Assembly (NCBI GenBank): GCA_947089145.1
Contig: CAMUJH010000007.1
Span: 34,911-98,910 of the forward strand
DNA from: an uncultured Hungatella sp.
GTDB lineage: Bacteria > Bacillota > Clostridia > Lachnospirales > Lachnospiraceae
Reading direction: 5' to 3'
DNA length: 64,000 nucleotides
The position numbers and the translations under genes were made by a program. The notes beneath the pieces were generated by a model, which was given only the letters and a program-made list of their open reading frames with translations, searched no databases and was not told the origin of the DNA. Position 1 is the first letter of the stretch, and every line of letters begins with the position of its first letter. Positions 42,856 through 51,349 of the stretch are shown piece after piece.

Positions 42856-43965
42856 ATGAACAGAAATTATGAACAGGAAAGAAAAGACACATGGGACAGG
42901 TATATGGTGGAACTGTACGAGCTTGCCGGACAGGAGATTCTGTGGAGGGAGATGGAGGGCAGTACAGTTCTGATCTCCGGGGCCACGGGAATGATAGGGA
43001 AATGTCTTGTGGATCTGGTGATGCTGCGAAACCGTGTAAGCGGCAAAAGAGCAGAGGAGAAAAAAGGGATCAAGGTTATTGCGTTAAGCAGGAATGAGGA
43101 GAAGGCCAGAAAGCGGCTGGGGGAGTATTGGGATCAGGATCTGTTTCAGTACGTTTCCTGTGATGTAAATGACTTTATACCCTGCTGCGGGGCTGCGGAT
43201 TACGTGATCCACGCTGCCAGCAATACCCATCCGCAGCTGTACTCCAGTGATTCTGTGGGAACCATTGCCTCCAACGTCATAGGGACTAAGAACTTGCTGG
43301 ACTACGGAATCCGCCAGGGCGCCAGGCATTTCTGCTTCGTGTCTTCTGTGGAGGTGTACGGGGAGAATCGAGGGGATACGGAAAAATTCCGAGAGGATTA
43401 CTGCGGATATCTTGACTGCAATACGCTGCGGGCGGGATACCCGGAAAGCAAGCGGACAGGGGAATCTTTGTGCAATGCATACAGGGAAACCTATGGGTTT
43501 GATTTCGTGATTCCCAGGCTGGCCCGGGTATATGGGCCTACGATGCTTCCGTCTGATTCCAAGGCAGTGTCGCAGTTTGTGAAAAAGGCGGCGGCGGGAG
43601 AGGATATTGTGCTGAAAAGCCTGGGGAACCAAAAGTATTCTTATGTATTTGTAACGGATGCAGCAGCAGGGATCTTGTATACGATGGCATTGGGAAAACC
43701 TGGGGAAGCTTACAATGTGGCGGATGAGGCGTCGGATACAACTTTAAAAGAGCTGGCAGGGCATCTGGCTGAGATCGCAGGCAGCAAAGTGGTGTTTGAA
43801 CTGCCGGAGGAAGAGGAACGGCGGGGGTATTCGACGGCAACCAAAGCCATGCTGGATGCATCGAAATTAGAGGAGCTTGGCTGGAGGGCAAGGGTTTCTA
43901 TGGATGAAGGGCTGCGGTGCACAGTGAAGGCTTTTTCCAGAGAATCGCCGGAAGCGACGGAATGA
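42856..43965 (+). CDS. NAD-dependent epimerase/dehydratase (extended SDR, copy 2)
   Basis: A 369-residue paralogue of the enzyme at 36816-37919. The coenzyme motif TVLISGATGMIGKCLVDLV, FVSSVEVYG, and the catalytic GYPESKRTGE (Tyr-x3-Lys) are intact, then PRLARVYGPTM and AYNVADEASDTTLKELAG. GGGGAG precedes the ATG. Coming right after two cytidylyltransferases and a transferase, it forms a second cytidylyltransferase/SDR/transferase set like that at 35992-38967. Confidence 0.87.
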   Translation: MNRNYEQERKDTWDRYMVELYELAGQEILWREMEGSTVLISGATGMIGKCLVDLVMLRNRVSGKRAEEKKGIKVIALSRNEEKARKRLGEYWDQDLFQYVSCDVNDFIPCCGAADYVIHAASNTHPQLYSSDSVGTIASNVIGTKNLLDYGIRQGARHFCFVSSVEVYGENRGDTEKFREDYCGYLDCNTLRAGYPESKRTGESLCNAYRETYGFDFVIPRLARVYGPTMLPSDSKAVSQFVKKAAAGEDIVLKSLGNQKYSYVFVTDAAAGILYTMALGKPGEAYNVADEASDTTLKELAGHLAEIAGSKVVFELPEEEERRGYSTATKAMLDASKLEELGWRARVSMDEGLRCTVKAFSRESPEATE

Positions 43966-43990
43966 GGAGAGAAAGGGCGGGAGTCAACAG

Positions 43991-45205
43991 ATGGAAGGTC
44001 AGATCATACTTTTTGGATGCGGGGAAATCGGAACCAAGGCATGTGAGTTTCTTGGCAGCCAAAACATTCAGTGCTTTTGCGACAATAATCCTGATTTTGC
44101 AGGACAGACCAAGTGCGGAAAACCTGTTATTTCTTTCGATAAACTAAAAAAGGATTACAGGGATGCCATTGTTATCATATCAGCTGACCGGGGAAATGCA
44201 GATCAGATTACCCGGCAGTGCGAGGAAGACGGCATTGAGGATTTTCTGGTTTATGAAACCATGAGAGATTCTTTTGAAAACGGAGAGCGGCTGCTTGCCT
44301 CTATTCAAGAACCGTCAAACAGGATCTATGCAAAGATGAAGTTTTATAGGGATAAGGTTCGCGAATTGAGGCTGGAAATAGATTATTTTAAGCGCCATAG
44401 CGATATCCGCTCCATGAAGCCGGCCACAGGAAAGCTTCGGGAAAGACAGTTGAGAACGGTCAGGGCGTCGGCGCAATTGATAGAAAGACTTGGAAGCCTG
44501 AAAATCAGGCCGTATCTGACCGGGGGAAACCTGCTGGGGTACCTGCGAAGCGGAGGATTTATTCCATGGGATGATGACATTGACTTTGATTTAATACGGG
44601 AAGAGTACGAAAGGTTAAAAGAATACTGCATCTCCCACATGTATTCCAAAGAGGAATATAACAGGAAAGAGGAATCAGGAAGGAAGGTTAAAAAGGTTAA
44701 CAGAGGATTGGAAGGTTATTATTGGCTGGATCATTTAAATCATTTCCAGGTTAATGTAACCTTTCCTGACGGTGACAGCATAGGAGTGGATTTTTTCCCC
44801 ATAGATTACTATTCCCAGAATTGTTCTTTCGAACAACTTATGGAGCTGGTGGGAAGGATGAGGCGGGAGTGGCGCATGGCCGGAATGTCCCGGGAGAAAA
44901 AAGAGGCATGCGTGGAGAGGGCGAAGCAGGAAAACGAAAAAAACGTGGTAAAAGAAAGCAGTAACCTTTATTTTGGAGTTGATAATCTGGCAAATTTCCG
45001 TTCTTACCATAAAGGCGGATGGATACCGAGAGAGTGTGTGTTTCCCCTAAAGCAGGTTTCCTATGAGGGAGAGCTGTTTTGGGTTCCCGCTGACATTGAG
45101 GAATATGTGACATATCTCCATAAAAACGTCTGGGAGTTTCCCAATGACAATATTGCCATTCCAAAACATTTTCAGCGCCATGGGATTGTGGAGGAAAAAC
45201 TATGA
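43991..45205 (+). CDS. LicD-family phosphotransferase with N-terminal Rossmann-like module (copy 2)
   Basis: A 404-residue paralogue of copy 1 with the same arrangement: module (IILFGCGEIGTKACEFL, CFCDNNPDFAGQTKCG), linker RHSDIRSMKPATGKLRERQL, and the LicD hallmark GNLLGYLRSGGFIPWDDD at residues 179-196 followed by IDFD. The acidic cluster that binds metal is intact. It overlaps the metallophosphoesterase start as ATGA. Two LicD copies with divergent C-terminal halves suggest two different head groups or acceptors. Confidence 0.87.
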   Translation: MEGQIILFGCGEIGTKACEFLGSQNIQCFCDNNPDFAGQTKCGKPVISFDKLKKDYRDAIVIISADRGNADQITRQCEEDGIEDFLVYETMRDSFENGERLLASIQEPSNRIYAKMKFYRDKVRELRLEIDYFKRHSDIRSMKPATGKLRERQLRTVRASAQLIERLGSLKIRPYLTGGNLLGYLRSGGFIPWDDDIDFDLIREEYERLKEYCISHMYSKEEYNRKEESGRKVKKVNRGLEGYYWLDHLNHFQVNVTFPDGDSIGVDFFPIDYYSQNCSFEQLMELVGRMRREWRMAGMSREKKEACVERAKQENEKNVVKESSNLYFGVDNLANFRSYHKGGWIPRECVFPLKQVSYEGELFWVPADIEEYVTYLHKNVWEFPNDNIAIPKHFQRHGIVEEKL

Positions 45206-45930
45206 GTATTCTTGTTATGTCAGACATTCACGGCAACCAGAAAGCTCTTCAGGCGGTGCTGGCCAAGGCATCGGAGCATGTGGATATCCAGGCATGTATC
45301 CTGCTAGGGGATGTGATCGACTATGGCATGCATTCCAATGAGGTGATAGAGATCATAAAAAGGCTTCCATACCCGATTATCTGCAGCATACGGGGAAATC
45401 ACGAGGATGGGGTGATTCGGGAGGATTACAGCCGCTTTTCCTCGAATCGGGGAAGGGAAAGCGCAAAATACACCAGGGAAAGTTTAAGCCAGGCGTCATG
45501 GAGCTATCTTCTTGAACAGATGGCGGCAGAGGGAAAAGCCTGCTTTGCGTACAACGGGAAAAAGTGCCTGGCAGTCCATGGAAGCCTGAGGGATGAATAC
45601 TGGGGGAGCATGGAGCCTTATGAGGCGCCGGGGCTTTATGGGGATTATGATTATGTATTTTCCGGCCATTCCCATGTGCCGTGCTTTCTGGAAAAATTTG
45701 TTGACTGTCAGGACGAGAGGAGAAGGAACAAAAAGAAAATAATCTTCATTAATCCCGGCTCTGTGGGGCAGCCCAGAAATTTAAACAATATGGCTCAGTT
45801 TGCAGTGGTGGATACGGATAGTGAACGTATAAGCTTTGAAAAAGCAAAGTATGATATTTGCGCAGAACAGTCGGCCTTTTGCGGACAGGTGGATGACTTT
45901 TACTGCGAAAGACTGGAAAGGGGAATTTAG
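45202..45930 (+). CDS. Calcineurin-like metallophosphoesterase (YfcE/MJ0936 type)
   Basis: A 242-residue dimetal phosphoesterase: SDIHGNQKAL, GDVIDYG, RGNHE, and SGHSHVP supply the metal ligands, and NPGSVGQPRN is the usual loop. Members cleave phosphodiesters or phosphomonoesters. Inside a CDP/LicD cluster it may hydrolyse an intermediate or a released nucleotide, but that is inference. Coupled by a 4-nt overlap to the LicD gene and followed after 3 nt by an epimerase gene. Confidence 0.88.
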   Translation: MSILVMSDIHGNQKALQAVLAKASEHVDIQACILLGDVIDYGMHSNEVIEIIKRLPYPIICSIRGNHEDGVIREDYSRFSSNRGRESAKYTRESLSQASWSYLLEQMAAEGKACFAYNGKKCLAVHGSLRDEYWGSMEPYEAPGLYGDYDYVFSGHSHVPCFLEKFVDCQDERRRNKKKIIFINPGSVGQPRNLNNMAQFAVVDTDSERISFEKAKYDICAEQSAFCGQVDDFYCERLERGI

Positions 45931-45933
45931 TCT

Positions 45934-46917
45934 ATGGATTTGTATGTGATCAGCGGGGCTGCCGGCATGACAGGCAACGAGTTGTCAAGAAAGCTTCTTG
46001 CGTCCGGTAACCTGGTTATTGGATTTGACAATTTTTTTGCGTCTTCGGTCAGCACCATTGAAGATCTGCTGGACAGCGAGAGATTTTTCTTTCATGAATA
46101 TGATATAAACAAAAAGGAGGATATGCGTTGCCTTGAACAGGAAGTGCTGCAAAGAAAGACGGGGGGACGGCTTATTTATGTGAACTGTGCGGCAGTGGTG
46201 CACACGGAACATTTTTACCATGTTAGCAGGACATTTGAAACCAATGTATTGGGAATGAAATCGTTTTTGGATCAGGCTGTAAGCCTTCAGGCGGATATTT
46301 TTATTAATTGCTCCACATCTGAGGTTTATTCCATGAACTCCTGGAAAGAGCAGGGCGTCAGGGAGTCGGACTATATTACACTGGCCCATGCGGAACACAG
46401 TCAGAGGACCAGCTATGCCGCCGGAAAGCTGCTGACTGAATTTTTTATGAAAGATGCAGTAGCGGAAAAGAGGATAAAGGGCTGCTCTGTCCGGTTTGCC
46501 AATGTGTACAGCAAAAATGAACTGTATCCAAAACACATTATCCCTTATATTCTGAATCAGCTGAAAGAAGGAGGAAGCGTTCAGCTGCTGGAAAATTCAA
46601 GGGTGAACCGGCGCACGTTCCTCCACAATGAAGACAGCTGTCAGGCGGTTCTGGCACTTATCCAGTCAGAAGACGCTCTGGACGGTTCTGTGTATAATGT
46701 GGCTACAAACGAGGAGATATCCATTATCAGCCTGGTTAAGCTATGTGCAAAAATGGCGGGAATCGAAAATCCGGAGATTACATTTTCAGGTTACCGGGAG
46801 TCAGATCCTGAAAGAAGGATTCTGAATACAGATAAAATCAGGGAACGGACCGGATGGAAGCCGGCTGTCTCCCTGGAACAGGGAATCCGCATGTGTCTGG
46901 AGGAGATGAAGTTTTGA
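45934..46917 (+). CDS. NAD-dependent epimerase/dehydratase (extended SDR, copy 3)
   Basis: A 327-residue SDR with the coenzyme motif VISGAAGMTGNELSRKL, INCSTSEVYSMNSW, the Tyr-x3-Lys motif (TSYAAGKLLTE), and VRFANVYSKN. It diverges from the other two epimerases and is closer to the generic GalE/RfbB branch. GAAAGGGG lies before the ATG. Its stop overlaps the TTG start of the next nucleotidyltransferase, so the two are coupled. Confidence 0.85.
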   Translation: MDLYVISGAAGMTGNELSRKLLASGNLVIGFDNFFASSVSTIEDLLDSERFFFHEYDINKKEDMRCLEQEVLQRKTGGRLIYVNCAAVVHTEHFYHVSRTFETNVLGMKSFLDQAVSLQADIFINCSTSEVYSMNSWKEQGVRESDYITLAHAEHSQRTSYAAGKLLTEFFMKDAVAEKRIKGCSVRFANVYSKNELYPKHIIPYILNQLKEGGSVQLLENSRVNRRTFLHNEDSCQAVLALIQSEDALDGSVYNVATNEEISIISLVKLCAKMAGIENPEITFSGYRESDPERRILNTDKIRERTGWKPAVSLEQGIRMCLEEMKF

Positions 46918-47663
46918 AAGTATTGATCATAACCGCTGCCGGCTTGTCCGGCAGATTCAGCCGGTCTGTAGGGCATCCCTGCCTGAAATGCATTTACAGC
47001 CAGGACGGAATCCAGCAGTCGCTGCTTTATCAGATGATTAATCAGGACGGGGAATTTGATTATTATGTTGTGGTAGGCGGTTTTCTATATGAGGAGCTGA
47101 AAGCAGCGGCAGAGGAAATATCCCGCAAACTTAAGAAAAAGCTGATTCTTGTGAAAAATGACCATTATGAGGATTACGGCTCAGGCTACAGCCTTTATTT
47201 AGGCTTAAGCCAGATCCGTAACATGGATTTTGATCAGGCAGTGTTTGCAGAGGGGGACTTATATGTGGACAGGAACAGCTTTCGGAAACTGTATGACTGT
47301 CCGGGAAACGCGGTTACCTGCAGCCAGGAGGCCATACTGGCCAGCAAGGCGGTTGCATTTTACTTTGACCAAAACAGAAGAATTCATTACATCTATGACA
47401 CGGATCATCAGATTCTGGAAGTGAGAGAGCCGTTTACGGGAATTTTCAATTCCGGACAGATATGGAAGTTTGCGGACAGACTCCGTGTAAGGCAGGTAAT
47501 GGACAAGATCAGTGAGAAGGCATGGCAGGGAACAAATCTTGTTTTTATACAGGAGTATTTCGGAGGCCTTGAAAAGGATCAGTATGATATGGTCACATTT
47601 CGGAAATGGATAAACTGCAATACCCTTTCTGACTATAAGAGCATAAAGGAGGGCGGGGAATGA
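46914..47663 (+). CDS. LicC-like nucleotidyltransferase
   Basis: A 249-residue nucleotidyltransferase. The N-terminus IITAAGLSGRFSRSVGHPCLKCIY is a variant of the AAGxGxRxxxxPK signature, with AEGDLYVDRNSF as the metal-binding Asp region. The layout resembles LicC (CTP:phosphocholine cytidylyltransferase) and related enzymes. It starts at TTG 46914 (GGAGGAG upstream) and overlaps both neighbours. Lying just upstream of the phosphonate genes, it may activate a phosphonate with CTP, as PntC does for aminoethylphosphonate; this is inference. Confidence 0.75.
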   Translation: MKVLIITAAGLSGRFSRSVGHPCLKCIYSQDGIQQSLLYQMINQDGEFDYYVVVGGFLYEELKAAAEEISRKLKKKLILVKNDHYEDYGSGYSLYLGLSQIRNMDFDQAVFAEGDLYVDRNSFRKLYDCPGNAVTCSQEAILASKAVAFYFDQNRRIHYIYDTDHQILEVREPFTGIFNSGQIWKFADRLRVRQVMDKISEKAWQGTNLVFIQEYFGGLEKDQYDMVTFRKWINCNTLSDYKSIKEGGE

Positions 47664-48835
47664 AGACACTGGATGAAAAGCTGAACTTGCTTCGGCACAA
47701 TCTGCCGGGACAGAAGACAAAGATTATGATTATGGGGCTGGGCAGTGTCGGGGCCTATCTTTTGGACTATCTCCTTTCGGCCGGGAATGACAGAATGGAA
47801 GTATGCGTTGTGGGACGCAGGGAAGCAAAGATGGTTTCCGATGTAAATATCGCAAGAGTTGCGGCCTTGATCCGGGGTCAAAACAGGACAGAGGTAACCA
47901 TCGCAGGAAATATTGATTTTGAGGATATTGATTCCATAGCTGACTGCTTTAAAGCCTATAAGCCGGATATTGTGGTAAATTCCAGCCGGGCTTATCCAGG
48001 GCTGAAATACGGAAGCATATCCTGGAAAAACGTAAGGGCATACGGCATATGGGCCCCTTTGGCCATAAAGTTCACAAAGAACATTATGGAGGCCCATGAG
48101 CAGGCGCACAGCAGCGCCGTGGTGATTAATACGTCTTATTCCGATGCAGTGATTCCCTGGCTGAAATCTGCGGGGAAGCCGTATCCTGACTTTGGCAGCG
48201 GGAACATTAATCATCTGATTCCGCGAATTAAATTTGCCGTGGCAAAGGAGTATGGGCTGGAGGATTACTGGAACATTGATGTTACCTATGCAGTCAGCCA
48301 TTTCCATGATGTGGTAATCAGCAAGGAGGGCCATACGGAAAATGTGAGCCAGCTTATTGATATCCGGTATGGCGGCAAAAGGCTGGAACCGGATTTAAAC
48401 CGGATTTTTGCGGCATGCCGGATTCCCATGCCTGTGGATGCCAAGCGGAACATGATGAATGCGTCCAGCAATTTTGAGATCATACAGGGGATTCTGGCGG
48501 CAGCAGGTGAGGGGAAGAAAAGGAAGCTTCACTGTCCAGGAGTACTGGGCGAATTGGGAGGTTATCCCTTAATCCTTGACGGAACCGGGGCAGAAGTCAG
48601 ATCCTATCTGGAAGAGACGTATTTTACCCTGGATGACATGCGAAGGAAAAACCGGGAATCCATCTATCTGGATGGCATTGAAAATGTGGAAAACGGAAGG
48701 CTTTATTATACGGATGAGCTAATCAGGAAATGCAAAGATGCTTTTGGCATTACACTGATGAAAAAGGTGGAATATGAGGAAATTGAGGAAGCGGCCGGAT
48801 TTTTGGTGAGAGAGGTTATTGAAAAAAACATTTAA
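47660..48835 (+). CDS. Saccharopine dehydrogenase-like NAD(P)-binding protein
   Basis: A 391-residue protein with an N-terminal nucleotide-binding fold, KIMIMGLGSVGAYLLDYLL and CVVGRREAKMV, then PDIVVNSSRAYPGL and a mixed alpha/beta second domain with conserved His and Asp (SHFHDVVISKEGH). I can only place it near the saccharopine dehydrogenase-like group. It overlaps the nucleotidyltransferase and precedes PEP mutase by 18 nt, so it probably acts in phosphonate metabolism, perhaps as an unusual oxidoreductase on phosphonoacetaldehyde or a later product (inference). No catalytic residue can be assigned. Confidence 0.6.
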   Translation: MKTLDEKLNLLRHNLPGQKTKIMIMGLGSVGAYLLDYLLSAGNDRMEVCVVGRREAKMVSDVNIARVAALIRGQNRTEVTIAGNIDFEDIDSIADCFKAYKPDIVVNSSRAYPGLKYGSISWKNVRAYGIWAPLAIKFTKNIMEAHEQAHSSAVVINTSYSDAVIPWLKSAGKPYPDFGSGNINHLIPRIKFAVAKEYGLEDYWNIDVTYAVSHFHDVVISKEGHTENVSQLIDIRYGGKRLEPDLNRIFAACRIPMPVDAKRNMMNASSNFEIIQGILAAAGEGKKRKLHCPGVLGELGGYPLILDGTGAEVRSYLEETYFTLDDMRRKNRESIYLDGIENVENGRLYYTDELIRKCKDAFGITLMKKVEYEEIEEAAGFLVREVIEKNI

Positions 48836-48853
48836 ACAGAAGGTGGAATGATT

Positions 48854-50149
48854 TTGAAGACAGTTTATACCTGTTTTTGCACAGACATGCTTCATGAGGG
48901 GCATATGAACATTATTCATGAAGCGATGAAGTACGGCCAGGTAATTGTGGGAGTCTTAAGCGATGAGGCCATGGTTCGTTTTAACCGTTTTCCTGCTTTG
49001 GAATTTGAGGAGCGGGTAAATATGATTAAGCGAATCCAAGGCGTGTCTGACGTGGTTATACAAAATGAGATCATGTATGACAGCATTATCCGTAAGCTCC
49101 ATCCTGACTATGTGATCCACGGCGATAACTGGAAAGAGGAACCTATGAAGGCCATAAGGGACAATGTAGAGAAACTTTTGGAGGCTTATGGAGGACAGAT
49201 CATAGATGTGCCTTATACATACAGCGAGAATACCAGGCGCATGGAGATGCGGACAAGGGAGAAGCTGCGCATGCCGGAATACAGGCGCAAACGGCTGAAG
49301 AGGTTGCTGAAGCTGTGCCCCATTGTAAAAGCGCTGGAGGTTCACAGCGGGCTTACGGGGCTGATTGCAGAAAAGACCATTGTGGCAGGCGACGGAGAAC
49401 TTGACCAGTTTGATGCCATGTGGATAAGCTCTCTCTGTGATTCTACAGCTAAGGGAAAGCCGGATATTGAGCTGGTAGATGCCACATCCAGGTTCCGCAC
49501 CATTGATGACGTTATGGAAGTTACCACAAAGCCAGTGATTTTTGACGGCGACACAGGAGGGCTGACAGAGCATTTTGTGTATATGGTCCGTTCCCTGGAG
49601 CGGATGGGAGTATCGGCGGTTATTATTGAGGACAAGGCCGGATTAAAGAAAAATTCTCTGTTTGGTACAGAGGTGGCTCAGACGCAGGATTCCATTGAAC
49701 ACTTCTGTGAGAAAATTGCCGCAGGAAAAAGAATTCAGCTTACAGATGAATTTATGATCATTGCAAGAATTGAAAGCCTGATTCTGGAGCAGGGCATGGG
49801 GGATGCATTAAGGCGGGCCAGGGCTTACAGGGCGGCAGGAGCAGACGGCATTATGATACACAGCCGCAAAAAAGAGCCGGACGAAGTCCTTGCATTCTGC
49901 GACATGTTCCGCAGGGAGGATCAGGATACGCCGATTGTGGTGGTTCCCTCATCCTTTCATTCGATTACAGAGGCGGAGCTTATGAGACATGGGGTCAATA
50001 TTGTTATTTATGCCAATCAGCTTACCAGAAGTGCGTTTCCGGCCATGGAGCAGACTGCAAAGGATATTCTAAAATATCACCGGGCCTTGGAGGCTGAGGA
50101 CAGGCTGCTGCCTATTAAGGATATTATTACGCTGATTGACGAACTGTAG
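48854..50149 (+). CDS. Phosphoenolpyruvate mutase with N-terminal nucleotidylyltransferase domain
   Basis: Makes the C-P bond by converting phosphoenolpyruvate to phosphonopyruvate. Residues 1-130 are a cytidylyltransferase-like domain (DMLHEGHMNII with the HxGH motif). Residues about 160-430 are the isocitrate-lyase-like barrel with the diagnostic PEP mutase motif EDKAGLKKNS, starting at residue 259, and FDGDTGG. This two-domain form is known from phosphonate-decorated glycans or lipids. AAGGTGG is spaced correctly for TTG 48854; ATG 48848, two codons earlier, is nearly on top of it. Confidence 0.92.
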   Translation: MKTVYTCFCTDMLHEGHMNIIHEAMKYGQVIVGVLSDEAMVRFNRFPALEFEERVNMIKRIQGVSDVVIQNEIMYDSIIRKLHPDYVIHGDNWKEEPMKAIRDNVEKLLEAYGGQIIDVPYTYSENTRRMEMRTREKLRMPEYRRKRLKRLLKLCPIVKALEVHSGLTGLIAEKTIVAGDGELDQFDAMWISSLCDSTAKGKPDIELVDATSRFRTIDDVMEVTTKPVIFDGDTGGLTEHFVYMVRSLERMGVSAVIIEDKAGLKKNSLFGTEVAQTQDSIEHFCEKIAAGKRIQLTDEFMIIARIESLILEQGMGDALRRARAYRAAGADGIMIHSRKKEPDEVLAFCDMFRREDQDTPIVVVPSSFHSITEAELMRHGVNIVIYANQLTRSAFPAMEQTAKDILKYHRALEAEDRLLPIKDIITLIDEL

Positions 50150-50191
50150 GCGGGATTTATGACATGCTGCCTGGAAAGGAACGGTGAGAAA

Positions 50192-51349
50192 ATGAAAGTG
50201 GAAAAATTCATTGAAATCATGGGGGCGGAATTTTACACAGGAGTGCCGGACTCCAGGCTGAAAGCTCTGTGTGATTGTCTTCTGTCCATGTATGGACAAG
50301 ATCCGAGACATCATGTTATTGCGGCCAATGAGGGGAACAGCATAGCTGTTGCAGCTGGGTATTATTTGGCTACGGGAAAGATTCCAGTGGTTTATATGCA
50401 GAACAGCGGGGAGGGAAATGCCATGAATCCCATGGCGTCTCTTTTAAATGAACATGTGTATGGGATTCCTGTAATCTTTGTAGTGGGATGGCGGGGAGAG
50501 CCTGGAGTGCAGGATGAACCGCAGCATGCTTATCAGGGGGAAATCACAGAGGAATTTTTTAAACTTATGGGAGTAGAAATTTTTGTCCTGGACAGGGATA
50601 CGGTCTGGGAGGATGCAGATGCGGCTATGGCAGAGTTTCGGAAAGTTCTGAACCAGGGAAAGGATGTGGCGTTTCTTGTGAAAACCGGGGCCTTAAGCTA
50701 TGACAGAATCTGCAAGAACAGCCATGCCGGATCTTTGCCTTCTAAAAAAATGACAAGGGAGGAGATTATCTGCCAGGTAACGGACATTTCAGGGGAAGAT
50801 CCTGTGATTACCACTACCGGGAAGGCCAGCCGTGAGTTATTCGAGATCAGGGAGGCCAGGGGCCAGGGACATCAGCTTGATTTTCTGACCGTAGGGTCCA
50901 TGGGGCACAGTTCTTCCGTTGCAATGGGGATAGCCCTGCATCAGTCGGACAAAAAGGTGTGGTGCATTGACGGCGACGGGGCGGTGCTGATGCATATGGG
51001 AGCCATGGCGGTTATTGCCCAGGCAGCGCCTGGGAACCTGGTGCACCTTGTGGTTAATAACGGGGCTCATGAATCCGTAGGGGGAATGCCCACAGCAGCA
51101 GCCTCTCTGGATTTGTGGAAAATTGCCCAGGGGTGCGGCTATCGGAATGTTTACTGTGTACAAAACAGGGAGGAGCTGGCAGCGGTTTTGAAGATGGTGA
51201 AGGAACAGGCCGGGCCCAGTTTTGTTGAGGTAAAGGCAGCAGTGGGGGCAAGGGAGAATCTGGGCAGGCCCACAAGTACTCCGCAGGAAAATAAAAAGGA
51301 GTTTATGAAGTTTTTGTGGAAAGGTATGGGAGACAGTTATGGGAATTAA
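50192..51349 (+). CDS. Phosphonopyruvate decarboxylase
   Basis: Thiamine-diphosphate enzyme of 385 residues that pulls the PEP mutase reaction forward by turning phosphonopyruvate into phosphonoacetaldehyde. The start has the family motif FYTGVPDSRLKALCD, then AANEGNSIAVAAGYYLATG with the catalytic Glu, and the cofactor motif GDGAVLMHMG with NNGAHESVGG. ATG 50192 is preferred over 50159 because the domain starts there. No aminotransferase (PhnW) or Fe-alcohol dehydrogenase follows, so the fate of the aldehyde is open. It overlaps the methyltransferase by 11 nt. Confidence 0.92.
   Translation: MKVEKFIEIMGAEFYTGVPDSRLKALCDCLLSMYGQDPRHHVIAANEGNSIAVAAGYYLATGKIPVVYMQNSGEGNAMNPMASLLNEHVYGIPVIFVVGWRGEPGVQDEPQHAYQGEITEEFFKLMGVEIFVLDRDTVWEDADAAMAEFRKVLNQGKDVAFLVKTGALSYDRICKNSHAGSLPSKKMTREEIICQVTDISGEDPVITTTGKASRELFEIREARGQGHQLDFLTVGSMGHSSSVAMGIALHQSDKKVWCIDGDGAVLMHMGAMAVIAQAAPGNLVHLVVNNGAHESVGGMPTAAASLDLWKIAQGCGYRNVYCVQNREELAAVLKMVKEQAGPSFVEVKAAVGARENLGRPTSTPQENKKEFMKFLWKGMGDSYGN

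Noticed and set aside
39057-45205. Phosphocholine decoration by the LicD enzymes
   Set aside because: No choline kinase or choline transporter is visible, and the donor-making enzymes here point to other head groups.
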